Part shown: in pieces, positions 55,302 to 62,335 of the stretch
How the letters are laid out: the number at the start of each line of letters is the position of its first letter
Position numbering within the stretch: the first letter of the stretch is position 1
NCBI GenBank assembly: GCA_035506295.1
Contig: DATJPR010000205.1
Span: 1-64,000 of the forward strand
Direction: 5' to 3'
DNA length: 64,000 nucleotides
DNA from: DATJPR01 sp035506295
GTDB taxonomy: Bacteria > Bacteroidota > Ignavibacteria > UBA10030 > UBA6906
Notes under the pieces: generated by a model
What the model was told of the DNA's origin: nothing
What the model saw: only the letters and a program-made list of their open reading frames with translations
The model's database searches: none
Made by a program: the position numbers and the translations under genes

Positions 55302-55709
55302 CTAGTGTCCTTCTGCTTCCACCGTGAACATGCTGTCCGGCATTACCTGCATGACCACCTTGACGTGCTGCCCATCGTCCGCAACTTCGGTCCCAATCCC
55401 GGTGATCTTGACGAAGGACGTGCCTCCCGGAACGGGATCCGGATCGAGGGAGTAACTGCCGTTCAGATTGTTCACCCGGCTTGTGAGCTTCTGCATTGTC
55501 AGCCCAGAGAATGATCCACCGCCGCCACCAAGGGTTGTCGGCCTGCGAAAATACGTCTGAGCTCGTACCCCGAGCTGCGCAAGATCCATTTCCAGCTCAT
55601 CGCGATTGCTCGACGCCGCTTGGTCGCGGAACATCGTCACACCGACGGCAACAGCGACGGCCAGGACGACGGCAGCAATGGCGATGATTAACAACTGTTG
55701 GTTACCCAT
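55302..55709 (-). CDS. Leaderless pilin-like protein 2
   Basis: 135 residues beginning MGNQQLLIIAIAAVVLAVAV, a hydrophobic helix directly after Met-Gly-Asn-Gln-Gln, then a helix rich in Ala and acidic residues (QAASSNRDELEMDLAQLGV) and a block shared with the next pilin (RRPTTLGGGGGSFSGLTM). A short strand-rich C-terminal domain follows. There is no prepilin-peptidase motif and no Glu5. The shared block and tandem position make it a paralogue of 55776-56195. RBS AGGTCATGATCC context is weak. Confidence 0.8.
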   Translation of the reverse strand: MGNQQLLIIAIAAVVLAVAVAVGVTMFRDQAASSNRDELEMDLAQLGVRAQTYFRRPTTLGGGGGSFSGLTMQKLTSRVNNLNGSYSLDPDPVPGGTSFVKITGIGTEVADDGQHVKVVMQVMPDSMFTVEAEGH

Positions 55710-55775
55710 GGATCATGACCTCAGCGTGAAACATCGGACGGGCCTCCGGCTCCGGAGACCCGCCTTCCAGTTCAG

Positions 55776-56195
55776 TTAGTGGACGACCACAAGGCTGTCC
55801 GGCCGACCCGCGTCGCGGCAGAAGATCTGCTGCGTCACTTTGTTGCCGTCAGGGGCGGTTTCCGTCCCGATACCCTGGATCGTTACCTGGTTCGCCGTAC
55901 CGGCCGTGGTAATCGTGTACGTGCCGTTCGCATTTGCACCGCCCGGCATGTTCGTCAGCTTGGAAAGACCAGCCGCATCAGCAGTCAGTCCGACGAAGCT
56001 GTTGCCGCCACCGCCCAAAGCCGTCGGGCGACGATAGAACTGCTGCGCACGCGCAGCGAGGTTGACCAGGTCGTTCGACACCGCGTCGCGGTTCGCATTG
56101 ACGGCGTTGTCCGAAAACATGGTGATACCAACGGCGACCGCAATACCGACCACGATCACGCCGAGGATGATGAGCAGAAGTTGTTGCTGTCCCAT
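55776..56195 (-). CDS. Leaderless major-pilin candidate 1
   Basis: 139 residues beginning MGQQQLLLIILGVIVVGIAV. The hydrophobic helix follows Met-Gly-Gln-Gln-Gln at once; then comes NANRDAVSNDLVNLAARAQQ and the family block RRPTALGGGGNSFVGLT, and a compact beta-rich C terminus. As first gene after a 275-bp gap with a sigma-54-like site and a good RBS (TAGGAG), it is the best candidate for the major filament subunit. Proteins of this type recur, as unnamed hypotheticals, in Ignavibacteria-like genomes (from memory, not checked). Confidence 0.82.
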   Translation of the reverse strand: MGQQQLLLIILGVIVVGIAVAVGITMFSDNAVNANRDAVSNDLVNLAARAQQFYRRPTALGGGGNSFVGLTADAAGLSKLTNMPGGANANGTYTITTAGTANQVTIQGIGTETAPDGNKVTQQIFCRDAGRPDSLVVVH

Positions 56196-56291
56196 AACGC
56201 ACTCCTATGAATTGATGATTGATGATGTTGCTGGATGTAGAGGAATATTGTTGTATTGTCGCGCTTCGCTCATGAACTCTGAAATCCATAT

Positions 56292-56307
56292 TTCAAGACC
56301 TGTGCCA
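56292..56307 (-). promoter_or_regulatory. Sigma-54-like promoter upstream of the pilin genes
   Basis: On the minus strand TGGCACAGGTCTTGAA, matching TGGCAC-N5-TTG at correct spacing, with A instead of C after TTG. The implied start is about 85 nt before the pilin ATG at 56195. The rest of the gap 56196-56470 holds no gene. In many bacteria pilA is sigma-54 dependent through PilR, but no NtrC-family activator is encoded in this window. Confidence 0.45.
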
Positions 56308-56470
56308 CGGCCCTCGAGAATGCTGCAGGTCACACTGACCTTGAAATTTCTGCGATTCGCGTCAATACTCGCAGAATATGTCCTCGTTGGGGGTAAATTT
56401 TTCCGATGAAGTTTTTTCTTCTCGGCGCATCCCGCCCATGCTGACATGGGAAAAGGGCTCAAGAAAAAGG

Positions 56471-58285
56471 CTAGGTCAACACCGACCAGACTTCTTCCAG
56501 CGTTGTCAAGCCTGCTTTCACTATATCTGCGGCCGCCTCGACGAGAGTGCTTCCTCCATTTGCGCGCACGGCCGCCCGGAGTTCATCCTCCTCTGACGAT
56601 CCTCCCTTGAGAATAAGCTCCTGCACCTGCGAGATCACCGGGAGGGTCTCGTGCAGCGGGACCCGGCCGTCGAACCCTTGCCGGCACTCGGAACAACCGA
56701 CATTCTTGTAGAGGGGCACGCCCGGCATTTGCATTCCCAGTCGTGCAAGCCGGTCTGTTTCCGCAGTGGAGACGGTCTTGCATTTCGGACAGAGCCGGCG
56801 AACCAGGCGTTGTGCGTGGATCACCGAGAGCCCGCGAGACATCAGATACGGGTCAACGCCCATCGTCTGCAGCCAGACGACCGCGCCAGCGGTATCGCGC
56901 GCGGACATCGTGGCAAAGATCTGGCGCCCTTCAAGCGACAGGCGGAGCGCGCGGGTCGCCACGTCTCGATCCGTGAGTTCTCCAATTAACATGATGTCCG
57001 CGTCGGTCCGATCGAGCATGTCGAGCGAACCGGACTTGCTGAATTTCTGCGTCCGCCGGACGTGCGAGACGCCCTCGATCATCCACGAAGAAGCGCCCTC
57101 GAGAGCGATCGCGCGGACGTTAGCCGCCATCGCGAGACGCACGAGCATCGCGATCGTGGTCGATCTTCCCGAACCGGAAGGGCCCGTGATCAGGAACAAC
57201 CCTGTGTGGCGGAAGAGATATTCACGGAAGGCGGCGGCGGAAGGTTCGGGCATGCCCAAACCCTCGAGCGAATAGAGAGCTTCGGGTTCCTGGTTCACCT
57301 CCACGACAACCGCCTCGAACTTCCCCGGATGGTCACGCAACGCCACCGGCACGGAGGTGACGCGAAGGTGCACGGACCGGCCGTCGATATTCTTGCCGAT
57401 GTGACCTTCCTGTGCGGCGAGGCGTTCATACCGGTCCATCCCCGGCGTACGCGCCTTCACTGCGGCGGCAACGGCCTCCGCACGAACCTCATCGATGGAC
57501 ATCCAGTGCGACAACGCGCCGTTGACGCGGAATTCCACGTCGGTCCTGCGCACCGTCCTCGGGATCAAATGCACCGCTGTCGCGCCGGCCTTGATCGCTT
57601 CGTTCAGGATCTTCTCGAACAGCGGGGCGAGTTGTGCGCGCGCGATCTCGCGATCCAGGATGGCATCGAGGTCAGGCTCGATGATCTCCGGCGGGACATC
57701 GGTGATGACCTGCGCCTGCTTCTGCGGAACTTTGTCCGTGGACATCGACTTGTACAGCTCATCCCATTCCCGTTCCTTCATGTAACAGATTTCGAATTTC
57801 TTGAAGGGGAACGTCCGGGCGACTTCCGTCACTTCCCGATCTGAAGGATTCGGCGTCACAATGACGAGCTTGTCGGCCTGGCTGTCGACGATGTCATACG
57901 GAAGGATCTTATGGCGCAACGCGATCGTCCGGACCGATTCCGGCAGCCCTCGAAGAAGCTTCATCACATCGGCGATGGTGAGCTTTCGGGGCGACCGGTC
58001 GTTGAGGTCGATGGTGCGGAACGCGTAGAACTGGGCGATTTGATATTGCAGCACGTCGCGGGGAACTTTGAATTCTTCCTGGAGGATCTCAGTGACGCTT
58101 CGACGGTCGGCCGGGTTCTGCTGCTTCAGAGCGATCGCTTTTTGTGCCACGTCCGCGTGAACGATGGCGTTGCGGACGAGATGGTCGAGAAACGAGGCCA
58201 TGAACGGCCTGGCACCGTTTCCGCCTGTCTTCGCGCTCCGTTCGTCCACTCCCTTCCCGACTACCGAGTTATCCATATTCGGCAT
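56471..58285 (-). CDS. GspE/PilB-family protein with degenerate ATPase motifs (pseudo-ATPase candidate)
   Basis: 604 residues with the same domain order as the PilB at 51901-53691: MshEN-like N-terminal domain (about 65-165), linker, RecA-like core and a four-Cys site (C499, C502, C531, C534). Catalytic motifs are altered: Walker A GPSGSGRST has Arg374 for Lys; the Asp box region reads LEGASS instead of VEDPVE; Walker B DIMLIGELTD keeps Glu but loses Arg; the His box reads ATMSA instead of STLHT. The protein is intact and full-length, so it is not a pseudogene. A regulatory partner of PilB is the likeliest role (inference). Confidence 0.85.
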   Translation of the reverse strand: MPNMDNSVVGKGVDERSAKTGGNGARPFMASFLDHLVRNAIVHADVAQKAIALKQQNPADRRSVTEILQEEFKVPRDVLQYQIAQFYAFRTIDLNDRSPRKLTIADVMKLLRGLPESVRTIALRHKILPYDIVDSQADKLVIVTPNPSDREVTEVARTFPFKKFEICYMKEREWDELYKSMSTDKVPQKQAQVITDVPPEIIEPDLDAILDREIARAQLAPLFEKILNEAIKAGATAVHLIPRTVRRTDVEFRVNGALSHWMSIDEVRAEAVAAAVKARTPGMDRYERLAAQEGHIGKNIDGRSVHLRVTSVPVALRDHPGKFEAVVVEVNQEPEALYSLEGLGMPEPSAAAFREYLFRHTGLFLITGPSGSGRSTTIAMLVRLAMAANVRAIALEGASSWMIEGVSHVRRTQKFSKSGSLDMLDRTDADIMLIGELTDRDVATRALRLSLEGRQIFATMSARDTAGAVVWLQTMGVDPYLMSRGLSVIHAQRLVRRLCPKCKTVSTAETDRLARLGMQMPGVPLYKNVGCSECRQGFDGRVPLHETLPVISQVQELILKGGSSEEDELRAAVRANGGSTLVEAAADIVKAGLTTLEEVWSVLT

Positions 58286-58332
58286 TCAAGTCTCCTCAAA
58301 CCGCGAGGTGGTTCCAACAACGCTTGTGACTC

Positions 58333-58713
58333 TCATGTTGACTGCATCCGCGCCGTACGTTCAAGGGAGTCGAGAAGTCTGAGGATCGTGTCCACAGGCG
58401 TTGTCTTCGAGAAAAAGAAATCCTTGTCGGGTTCGACGATGAGCGAACGCGTTCGTTCGTCATCGTACCCCGAGATAAAGATGAACGGAATGTCGGTCTT
58501 CTGACTGAATTCCCGGACGTAGCTGTGGAACCGCGCGCCATCGAGCGTGGGCATGAAGACGTCCGACATAATGACATCGATCTTCTCCTCCTCAAGCAGC
58601 TCGCGAGCGACTTTGCCGTCCGTCGCGACTACTACGGCATGACCGGCATCCCGCAGGACATCTCCCATGACGTTCAGAAAGCCGCTTTCGTCATCCACCA
58701 GCAGTATTCGCAT
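58333..58713 (-). CDS. Receiver-only response regulator
   Basis: 126 residues, one CheY-like receiver with Asp7/Asp8, phosphoacceptor Asp51 (SDVFMP), Ser81 in FISGYD and Lys103 in FFSKTTP. No output domain is present. It is the first gene of the unit with the pseudo-ATPase (47-nt gap), so a direct protein-protein control of the motor, as CheY-like and PilG/PilH proteins do, is plausible. No histidine kinase is encoded nearby. Confidence 0.93.
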   Translation of the reverse strand: MRILLVDDESGFLNVMGDVLRDAGHAVVVATDGKVARELLEEEKIDVIMSDVFMPTLDGARFHSYVREFSQKTDIPFIFISGYDDERTRSLIVEPDKDFFFSKTTPVDTILRLLDSLERTARMQST

Positions 58714-58758
58714 ATGGCTCCCACCAGAGAAATGGCATATTTATGCAAAGAGAAGATG

Positions 58759-58774
58759 TACAAAGAGTACGCCA
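58759..58774 (-). promoter_or_regulatory. Sigma-54-like promoter upstream of the response regulator
   Basis: On the minus strand TGGCGTACTCTTTGTA: TGGC and TTG at the same spacing as in the other two sites, but weaker in the -24 box. The implied start is about 36 nt before the ATG at 58713. Confidence 0.3.
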
Positions 58775-59125
58775 GCAGCGGTAAGTGGTTGAATCACAAT
58801 GGGAGAAGGTGAAATCGGCGAAAAGTGGGGAAAACTGGAGGGAGACAATGTGAAACGGCCGGCCTTTTCCGCACGTGTACAAAAGTGGCCACCCGCACCG
58901 CAGGAAGCAGCGGGGTCCGGTCAGTCATTTGAAGACTCCTCTCTTTGCGAAGACACAGAGAGGGCGGACGGAGGTGACCTTCCAACCGGTCGCCCCTTAT
59001 CGAGCGGCCGGGATGGCGGTGCGGATTGATGCGACTGGAAAGAGGAACAATGAACTTTCCGCAGGCACAGGAGGTTCTTCTGACACAAGGGTGATTGCTG
59101 AAGCGGGGAAAGAGACGATTGGCGG
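58775..59125. other. Gene-free stretch
   Basis: About 350 bp between the response-regulator promoter region and tRNA(CAU). Short open frames exist on both strands but none has an RBS with a recognisable protein. Nothing else was identified. Confidence 0.5.
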
Positions 59126-59199
<74 letters not shown>

Positions 59200-59222
59200 T
59201 GAAAAACGGTCACAAGGGATCA

Positions 59223-59251
59223 AAGATACTCACCCGTCAATTCAATCGCAA
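59223..59251 (-). promoter_or_regulatory. Promoter of tRNA(CAU)
   Basis: On the minus strand TTGCGA (59251-59246), 17 nt, TATCTT (59228-59223); the start near 59216 is about 17 nt before the tRNA 5' end. Confidence 0.5.
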
Positions 59252-59260
59252 GTCCCCATC

Positions 59261-59289
59261 TTGACTCTCTAGGCGGCTCTTCGTATCTT
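59261..59289 (+). promoter_or_regulatory. Promoter of the zinc-ribbon/rpsU unit
   Basis: TTGACT (59261-59266), 17 nt, TATCTT (59284-59289). It is back-to-back with the tRNA promoter and gives a leader of about 80 nt before the ATG at 59376. Confidence 0.6.
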
Positions 59290-59375
59290 AACATTCAGAA
59301 GTGCCGCTAGGCTCCCCGTTCATCCCCGGACCGGACACACCAAGGGCAGGTTTCTTCATTTTCATGGAGGTAAGG

Positions 59376-59762
59376 ATGGCAAAGGGAAAGAGTATTCTCC
59401 ATCATTGTACCCATTGTGACCGAACCACAAAGATGGAGAGTGTCGGCACGGTCGAGAATCAACCATCAAAAACCTGGTATCGCTGCACGCGGTGCCGGCA
59501 TGCCATGCTGATCGATCAGGAATCGCTCCAGCATGAAATCGAGGAGTCCCGCAAGAAGCTGGACCGTGCGACATGTTCGGAATACCGTCCGGACAAAACC
59601 TACAGTGTGGGAGACGCCATCTTTCACTCCGAGCTTGACGATATCGGCAAGATCGTCTCGAAGGAGCGGACGTCGGGAGGAGGCAGGGCGATTGTCGTGA
59701 AGTTTGAACGCGAAGGTGAACGGCGGCTGCTCGAAAGCGTCGCGCCGGAAAGCCTGGAATAA
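59376..59762 (+). CDS. Zinc-ribbon protein with C-terminal CarD/Tudor-like domain
   Basis: 128 residues. The N-terminal zinc ribbon has C-T-H-C near residue 11 and C-T-R-C near residue 36. After a helix (EIEESRKKLDRATCSEYRP) the C-terminal half reads YSVGDAIFHSELDDIGKIVS, with further strands to the end; this resembles the small SH3-like fold of CarD/TRCF-N RNA-polymerase-interacting domains. A link to transcription or the ribosome is inferred from this fold and the adjacent rpsU. The start at 59376 has GGAGGTAAGG upstream. Confidence 0.78.
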   Translation: MAKGKSILHHCTHCDRTTKMESVGTVENQPSKTWYRCTRCRHAMLIDQESLQHEIEESRKKLDRATCSEYRPDKTYSVGDAIFHSELDDIGKIVSKERTSGGGRAIVVKFEREGERRLLESVAPESLE

Positions 59763-59822
59763 GCGCGGAGCCAGACGCTGAACGAATTGCTACAATGGAT
59801 TGACCGGAAGGAGGTGGATTGA

Positions 59823-60017
59823 ATGGTCGGCATCGTGGTCGCCGAGGGCGAACCCATCGATCGCGCGATAAAGCGTTTCAAGAAAAAGTATGAGCGCTCA
59901 GGAGTCTTGAAGGAGTTCAAGAAGCGCGCCTACTTCACAAAACCTTCCGTGAAGAAGCGCATGAAGAAACTCAAAGCTATCCGTCGCGCCCAACGAACCA
60001 TCGCGGAACAGATGTAA
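59823..60017 (+). CDS. rpsU: 30S ribosomal protein S21
   Basis: 64 residues: IDRAIKRFKKKYERSGVLKE and FTKPSVKKRMKKLKAIRRAQ are typical of S21, a small basic protein near the anti-Shine-Dalgarno region of 16S rRNA. The RBS GGAAGGAGG is very strong. The gene ends in a bidirectional terminator. In some Bacteroidota S21 takes part in hiding the anti-SD; the strong SD sites throughout this window argue against that mechanism being general here. Confidence 0.96.
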   Translation: MVGIVVAEGEPIDRAIKRFKKKYERSGVLKEFKKRAYFTKPSVKKRMKKLKAIRRAQRTIAEQM

Positions 60018-60021
60018 CAGC

Positions 60022-60058
60022 GAACGAAAAAACCCACCATCGGTGGGTTTTTTCGTTC
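60022..60058. terminator. Bidirectional Rho-independent terminator
   Basis: GAACGAAAAAACCCACC (60022-60038) pairs perfectly with GGTGGGTTTTTTCGTTC (60042-60058) around a 3-nt loop. The A6/T6 tracts give a U tract on either strand, so it serves both rpsU and the convergent Hc1-like gene. Confidence 0.93.
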
Positions 60059-60067
60059 TTCAGGAGC

Positions 60068-60286
60068 TTATTCCTTCGGCGCCGACTCTCCCGAACCCTC
60101 GGGCGTCCCTTCCATCTTCGCCTTGATTTCCTGAACTTCTTTGCGGATTTCCTGCGCCTTCCGCTTGAGCTCGTTCATGTGCTTGCGGACGCGGGTGCCC
60201 GCGGATTTGTTCCCTTTCTCATAGAACTTCGAGAAGTCCTTCTCGAACGTCACGAGAAGATCCCTCAATTCCTGTAAGCGGTTCAT
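60068..60286 (-). CDS. Histone H1-like protein (Hc1 family)
   Basis: 72 residues: FEKDFSKFYEKGNKSAGTRV followed by RKHMNELKRKAQEIRKEVQE, the core of the Hc1/Bacteroidota histone-H1-like family, then a short acidic and Pro/Gly-rich tail. Chlamydial Hc1 compacts DNA; in Bacteroidota relatives the protein is a small putative nucleoid factor. AAAGGAGG lies 5 nt before the ATG. The deoxyhypusine-synthase-like gene lies 59 bp upstream on the same strand. Confidence 0.88.
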   Translation of the reverse strand: MNRLQELRDLLVTFEKDFSKFYEKGNKSAGTRVRKHMNELKRKAQEIRKEVQEIKAKMEGTPEGSGESAPKE

Positions 60287-60345
60287 TGCAACCTCCTTTG
60301 GTTGATGGGGTGGCGATTCTGTCCCTGAAATCCAGAAGGACGTCC

Positions 60346-61449
60346 CTAGTGCTTCTTTTTCTGCGCTCGAAGATACTCCAATCGCAACTTCTGTGTCAGC
60401 TCTTCCCTGCGGTCATACAAACGCCGGAGCTTCCTCGGCCTTCGTCGCCCAAGCGCATACGAGGTGAGAATCGGCATCGCGACCGTCGAGTCGAGGTAGA
60501 CGACCACCGTATCGGGAAGCTGATCGGGATCGATCTTTCCCCAACTCACCGCTTCCGAGGGTGTCGCCCCCGAGAGACCACCGGTGTCAGGCCTTGCATC
60601 GGTAATTTGCAGGAAAAAGTCGTGCCCCTTTTCATCGATATTCAGCACTTCCTGAATCTGGGGTTCTGTCTGGAGCATGAAATTCTTTGGCGACCCGCCA
60701 CCAAAAATGAGAACTCCGCTCTTCCCTCCGGATCTTTTCGCTTCCAGCACGATCGCAGCCGTTTCATTCACGTCGAGCAGGACGTCAATCCTGTTTCTGA
60801 ATCCGGCCAGCGCCGTTTCTGCGATGTTCATCCCGATCGAGCTATCGCCCGGGGATGACGTGTAGACAGGCACGCCGCACCGGTACGCGGTGGCCAGAAC
60901 CGAGCTGTGTCTGATGCGAAGGACCCGTTCACGTTCCGCGACGTACCGTCCAAGCCGGAAATGAAGCTCCGCGGTTCCCATCTCTCTTTGGAATTCTTCC
61001 TTCCTGAGCAAAGATCGAAAAAACTCATCCGTATCCAGGAGGACCGAATAATCGAAGAGAATGTCGTAAATTCTGATGACGCCCTGCTTCCGGAGGACCC
61101 TGTCGTCCATGAAGGGGCTTCCACGATGGAGCGAATGTCCGATGGCAAAATGCGTGTCGTGGTAGAGGTTTGCCCCCGTGCTGACGATCCAATCCACAAA
61201 TCCGCTCTTCATCAGAGGAACGATGCACGAGCCGAGTCCGGCAGGAGTCAAGGCCCCGGTCAGGCTCATGCCGATGAACACATCCCTCTCCAACATCTTC
61301 CCGGCGTAAAGCTGGCACCCTTCGCGGAGTCGCGCCGCGTTGTACGCCTGAAAATACGAATCGACAAGTGCATCAACCCGAATATTCTTCGCCATCGGCG
61401 AATGGCTGATTTCCTTGCCTCTGATGTGCGGATTCCTTGTCGATTTCAT
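60346..61449 (-). CDS. Deoxyhypusine synthase homologue (bacterial DHS-like, probably polyamine metabolism)
   Basis: 367 residues with the DHS fold signatures: MSLTGALTPAGLGSCIVPLM and IVSTGANLYHDTHFAIGHSL for the NAD site, FGGGSPKNFMLQ, and EAVSWGKI containing Lys305, equivalent to the catalytic lysine of human DHS. Bacteria lack eIF5A; bacterial DHS-like enzymes have been linked to homospermidine or other polyamine synthesis and, in some lineages, act on unknown proteins. The start at 61449 matches the HIRGKEI family beginning; a second Met lies at 61395. Confidence 0.85.
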   Translation of the reverse strand: MKSTRNPHIRGKEISHSPMAKNIRVDALVDSYFQAYNAARLREGCQLYAGKMLERDVFIGMSLTGALTPAGLGSCIVPLMKSGFVDWIVSTGANLYHDTHFAIGHSLHRGSPFMDDRVLRKQGVIRIYDILFDYSVLLDTDEFFRSLLRKEEFQREMGTAELHFRLGRYVAERERVLRIRHSSVLATAYRCGVPVYTSSPGDSSIGMNIAETALAGFRNRIDVLLDVNETAAIVLEAKRSGGKSGVLIFGGGSPKNFMLQTEPQIQEVLNIDEKGHDFFLQITDARPDTGGLSGATPSEAVSWGKIDPDQLPDTVVVYLDSTVAMPILTSYALGRRRPRKLRRLYDRREELTQKLRLEYLRAQKKKH

Positions 61450-61566
61450 CTACTTTCGAACTCGATTCTTGCGCTCAATCGTACACACAAAAGAACGCGA
61501 AATCTCTCCAAAAAATCAAGGTAATTCGCTCGATTCTCGCGCATCATGATACCTGCATGGCGGGTA

Positions 61567-61595
61567 TTGACATGATCGGAGGGATACCTTATATT
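61567..61595 (+). promoter_or_regulatory. Consensus sigma-70 promoter of the fur-like/feo operon
   Basis: TTGACA (61567-61572), 17 nt, TATATT (61590-61595): a perfect -35 and a near-perfect -10 at optimal spacing. It drives the Fur-family gene and probably feoAB. Confidence 0.85.
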
Positions 61596-61610
61596 GATTT
61601 GGACTAAATC
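61596..61610 (+). promoter_or_regulatory. Candidate autoregulatory operator
   Basis: The palindrome GATTT-GGACT-AAATC starts at the base after the -10 box and covers the expected transcription start. Fur-family proteins bind A/T-rich inverted repeats; position and symmetry suggest self-repression by the regulator encoded 16 nt downstream. Confidence 0.5.
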
Positions 61611-61625
61611 TAAATAAGGAAAACG

Positions 61626-62069
61626 ATGGACGGAGAAGCTGCGCGCGATATTCTCGCGAAGTATCTCAAAAGCACTGGGAACAAGCGTGCCACTCAGGAG
61701 CGCAATGCCATCCTTGATGCGGTCATGGCAACGCAGGGACATTTCGATGCGGAAGGTCTTTTCTATCGTCTCGTCTCCAACGGGGTCAAGGTGAGTCGCG
61801 CCACCGTCTATAACACCCTGGATCTTCTTCAGGATTGCGGTCTCGTCTCAAAATACCGTTTTACCGAAAACAGTTCCCGCTACGAGCGATCGTTCGGCCG
61901 ACCGCATCACCATCATATGATTTGCCTGGAATGCGGCGACATCATCGAATTTGTGAATGAGCGGCTGGAGCGGATTCAAAACGAGGTTTGCACGGAGAAG
62001 AATTTCGCCGCGCAGAGTTCCACGGTCCAGATCTTCGGCCTCTGTGCGCGGTGCAAGAAAAAGGAATAG
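61626..62069 (+). CDS. Fur-family metalloregulator
   Basis: 147 residues: a winged-helix domain (TQERNAILDAVMATQGHFDA, VSRATVYNTLDLLQDCGLVS), a His-rich metal segment (RPHHHHMICLECGDIIEF), and two CxxC pairs (CLEC, CARC) for structural zinc. Whether it senses Fe (Fur), peroxide (PerR) or another metal cannot be decided; the adjacent feoAB favours iron. RBS AAGGA lies 5 nt upstream. feoA begins 5 nt after its stop. Confidence 0.93.
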   Translation: MDGEAARDILAKYLKSTGNKRATQERNAILDAVMATQGHFDAEGLFYRLVSNGVKVSRATVYNTLDLLQDCGLVSKYRFTENSSRYERSFGRPHHHHMICLECGDIIEFVNERLERIQNEVCTEKNFAAQSSTVQIFGLCARCKKKE

Positions 62070-62074
62070 TCTTC

Positions 62075-62335
62075 ATGGAGTTCAGCGATCAATGTTCAAC
62101 GCTCGGTGAGGTCCCGATCGGCTGTGATGTTATCGTCAAAAGGCTTCGGCATAGCGTGCCGGGGGTCTCGACGCGATTGAGGGAACTCGGCATTTGCGAG
62201 AATGCAACCATTCTCCCGTTGCTCCGCGCAAACGGGAACATGATTTGCGTGGTCAATAATATGCGGATCGGGATCGACGAATCGCTGGCACGCGCGATTC
62301 TTGTCACCCCGCGTCTTCACCACGTGTCTGCATGA
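62075..62335 (+). CDS. feoA: Ferrous iron transport protein A
   Basis: 86 residues, SH3-like FeoA: TLGEVPIGCDVIVKRL, TRLRELGICENATILPLL and a last strand RIGIDESLARAILV. FeoA supports the FeoB transporter. The ATG at 62075 lies just after the Fur-like gene. Its stop overlaps the feoB start. Confidence 0.93.
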   Translation: MEFSDQCSTLGEVPIGCDVIVKRLRHSVPGVSTRLRELGICENATILPLLRANGNMICVVNNMRIGIDESLARAILVTPRLHHVSA

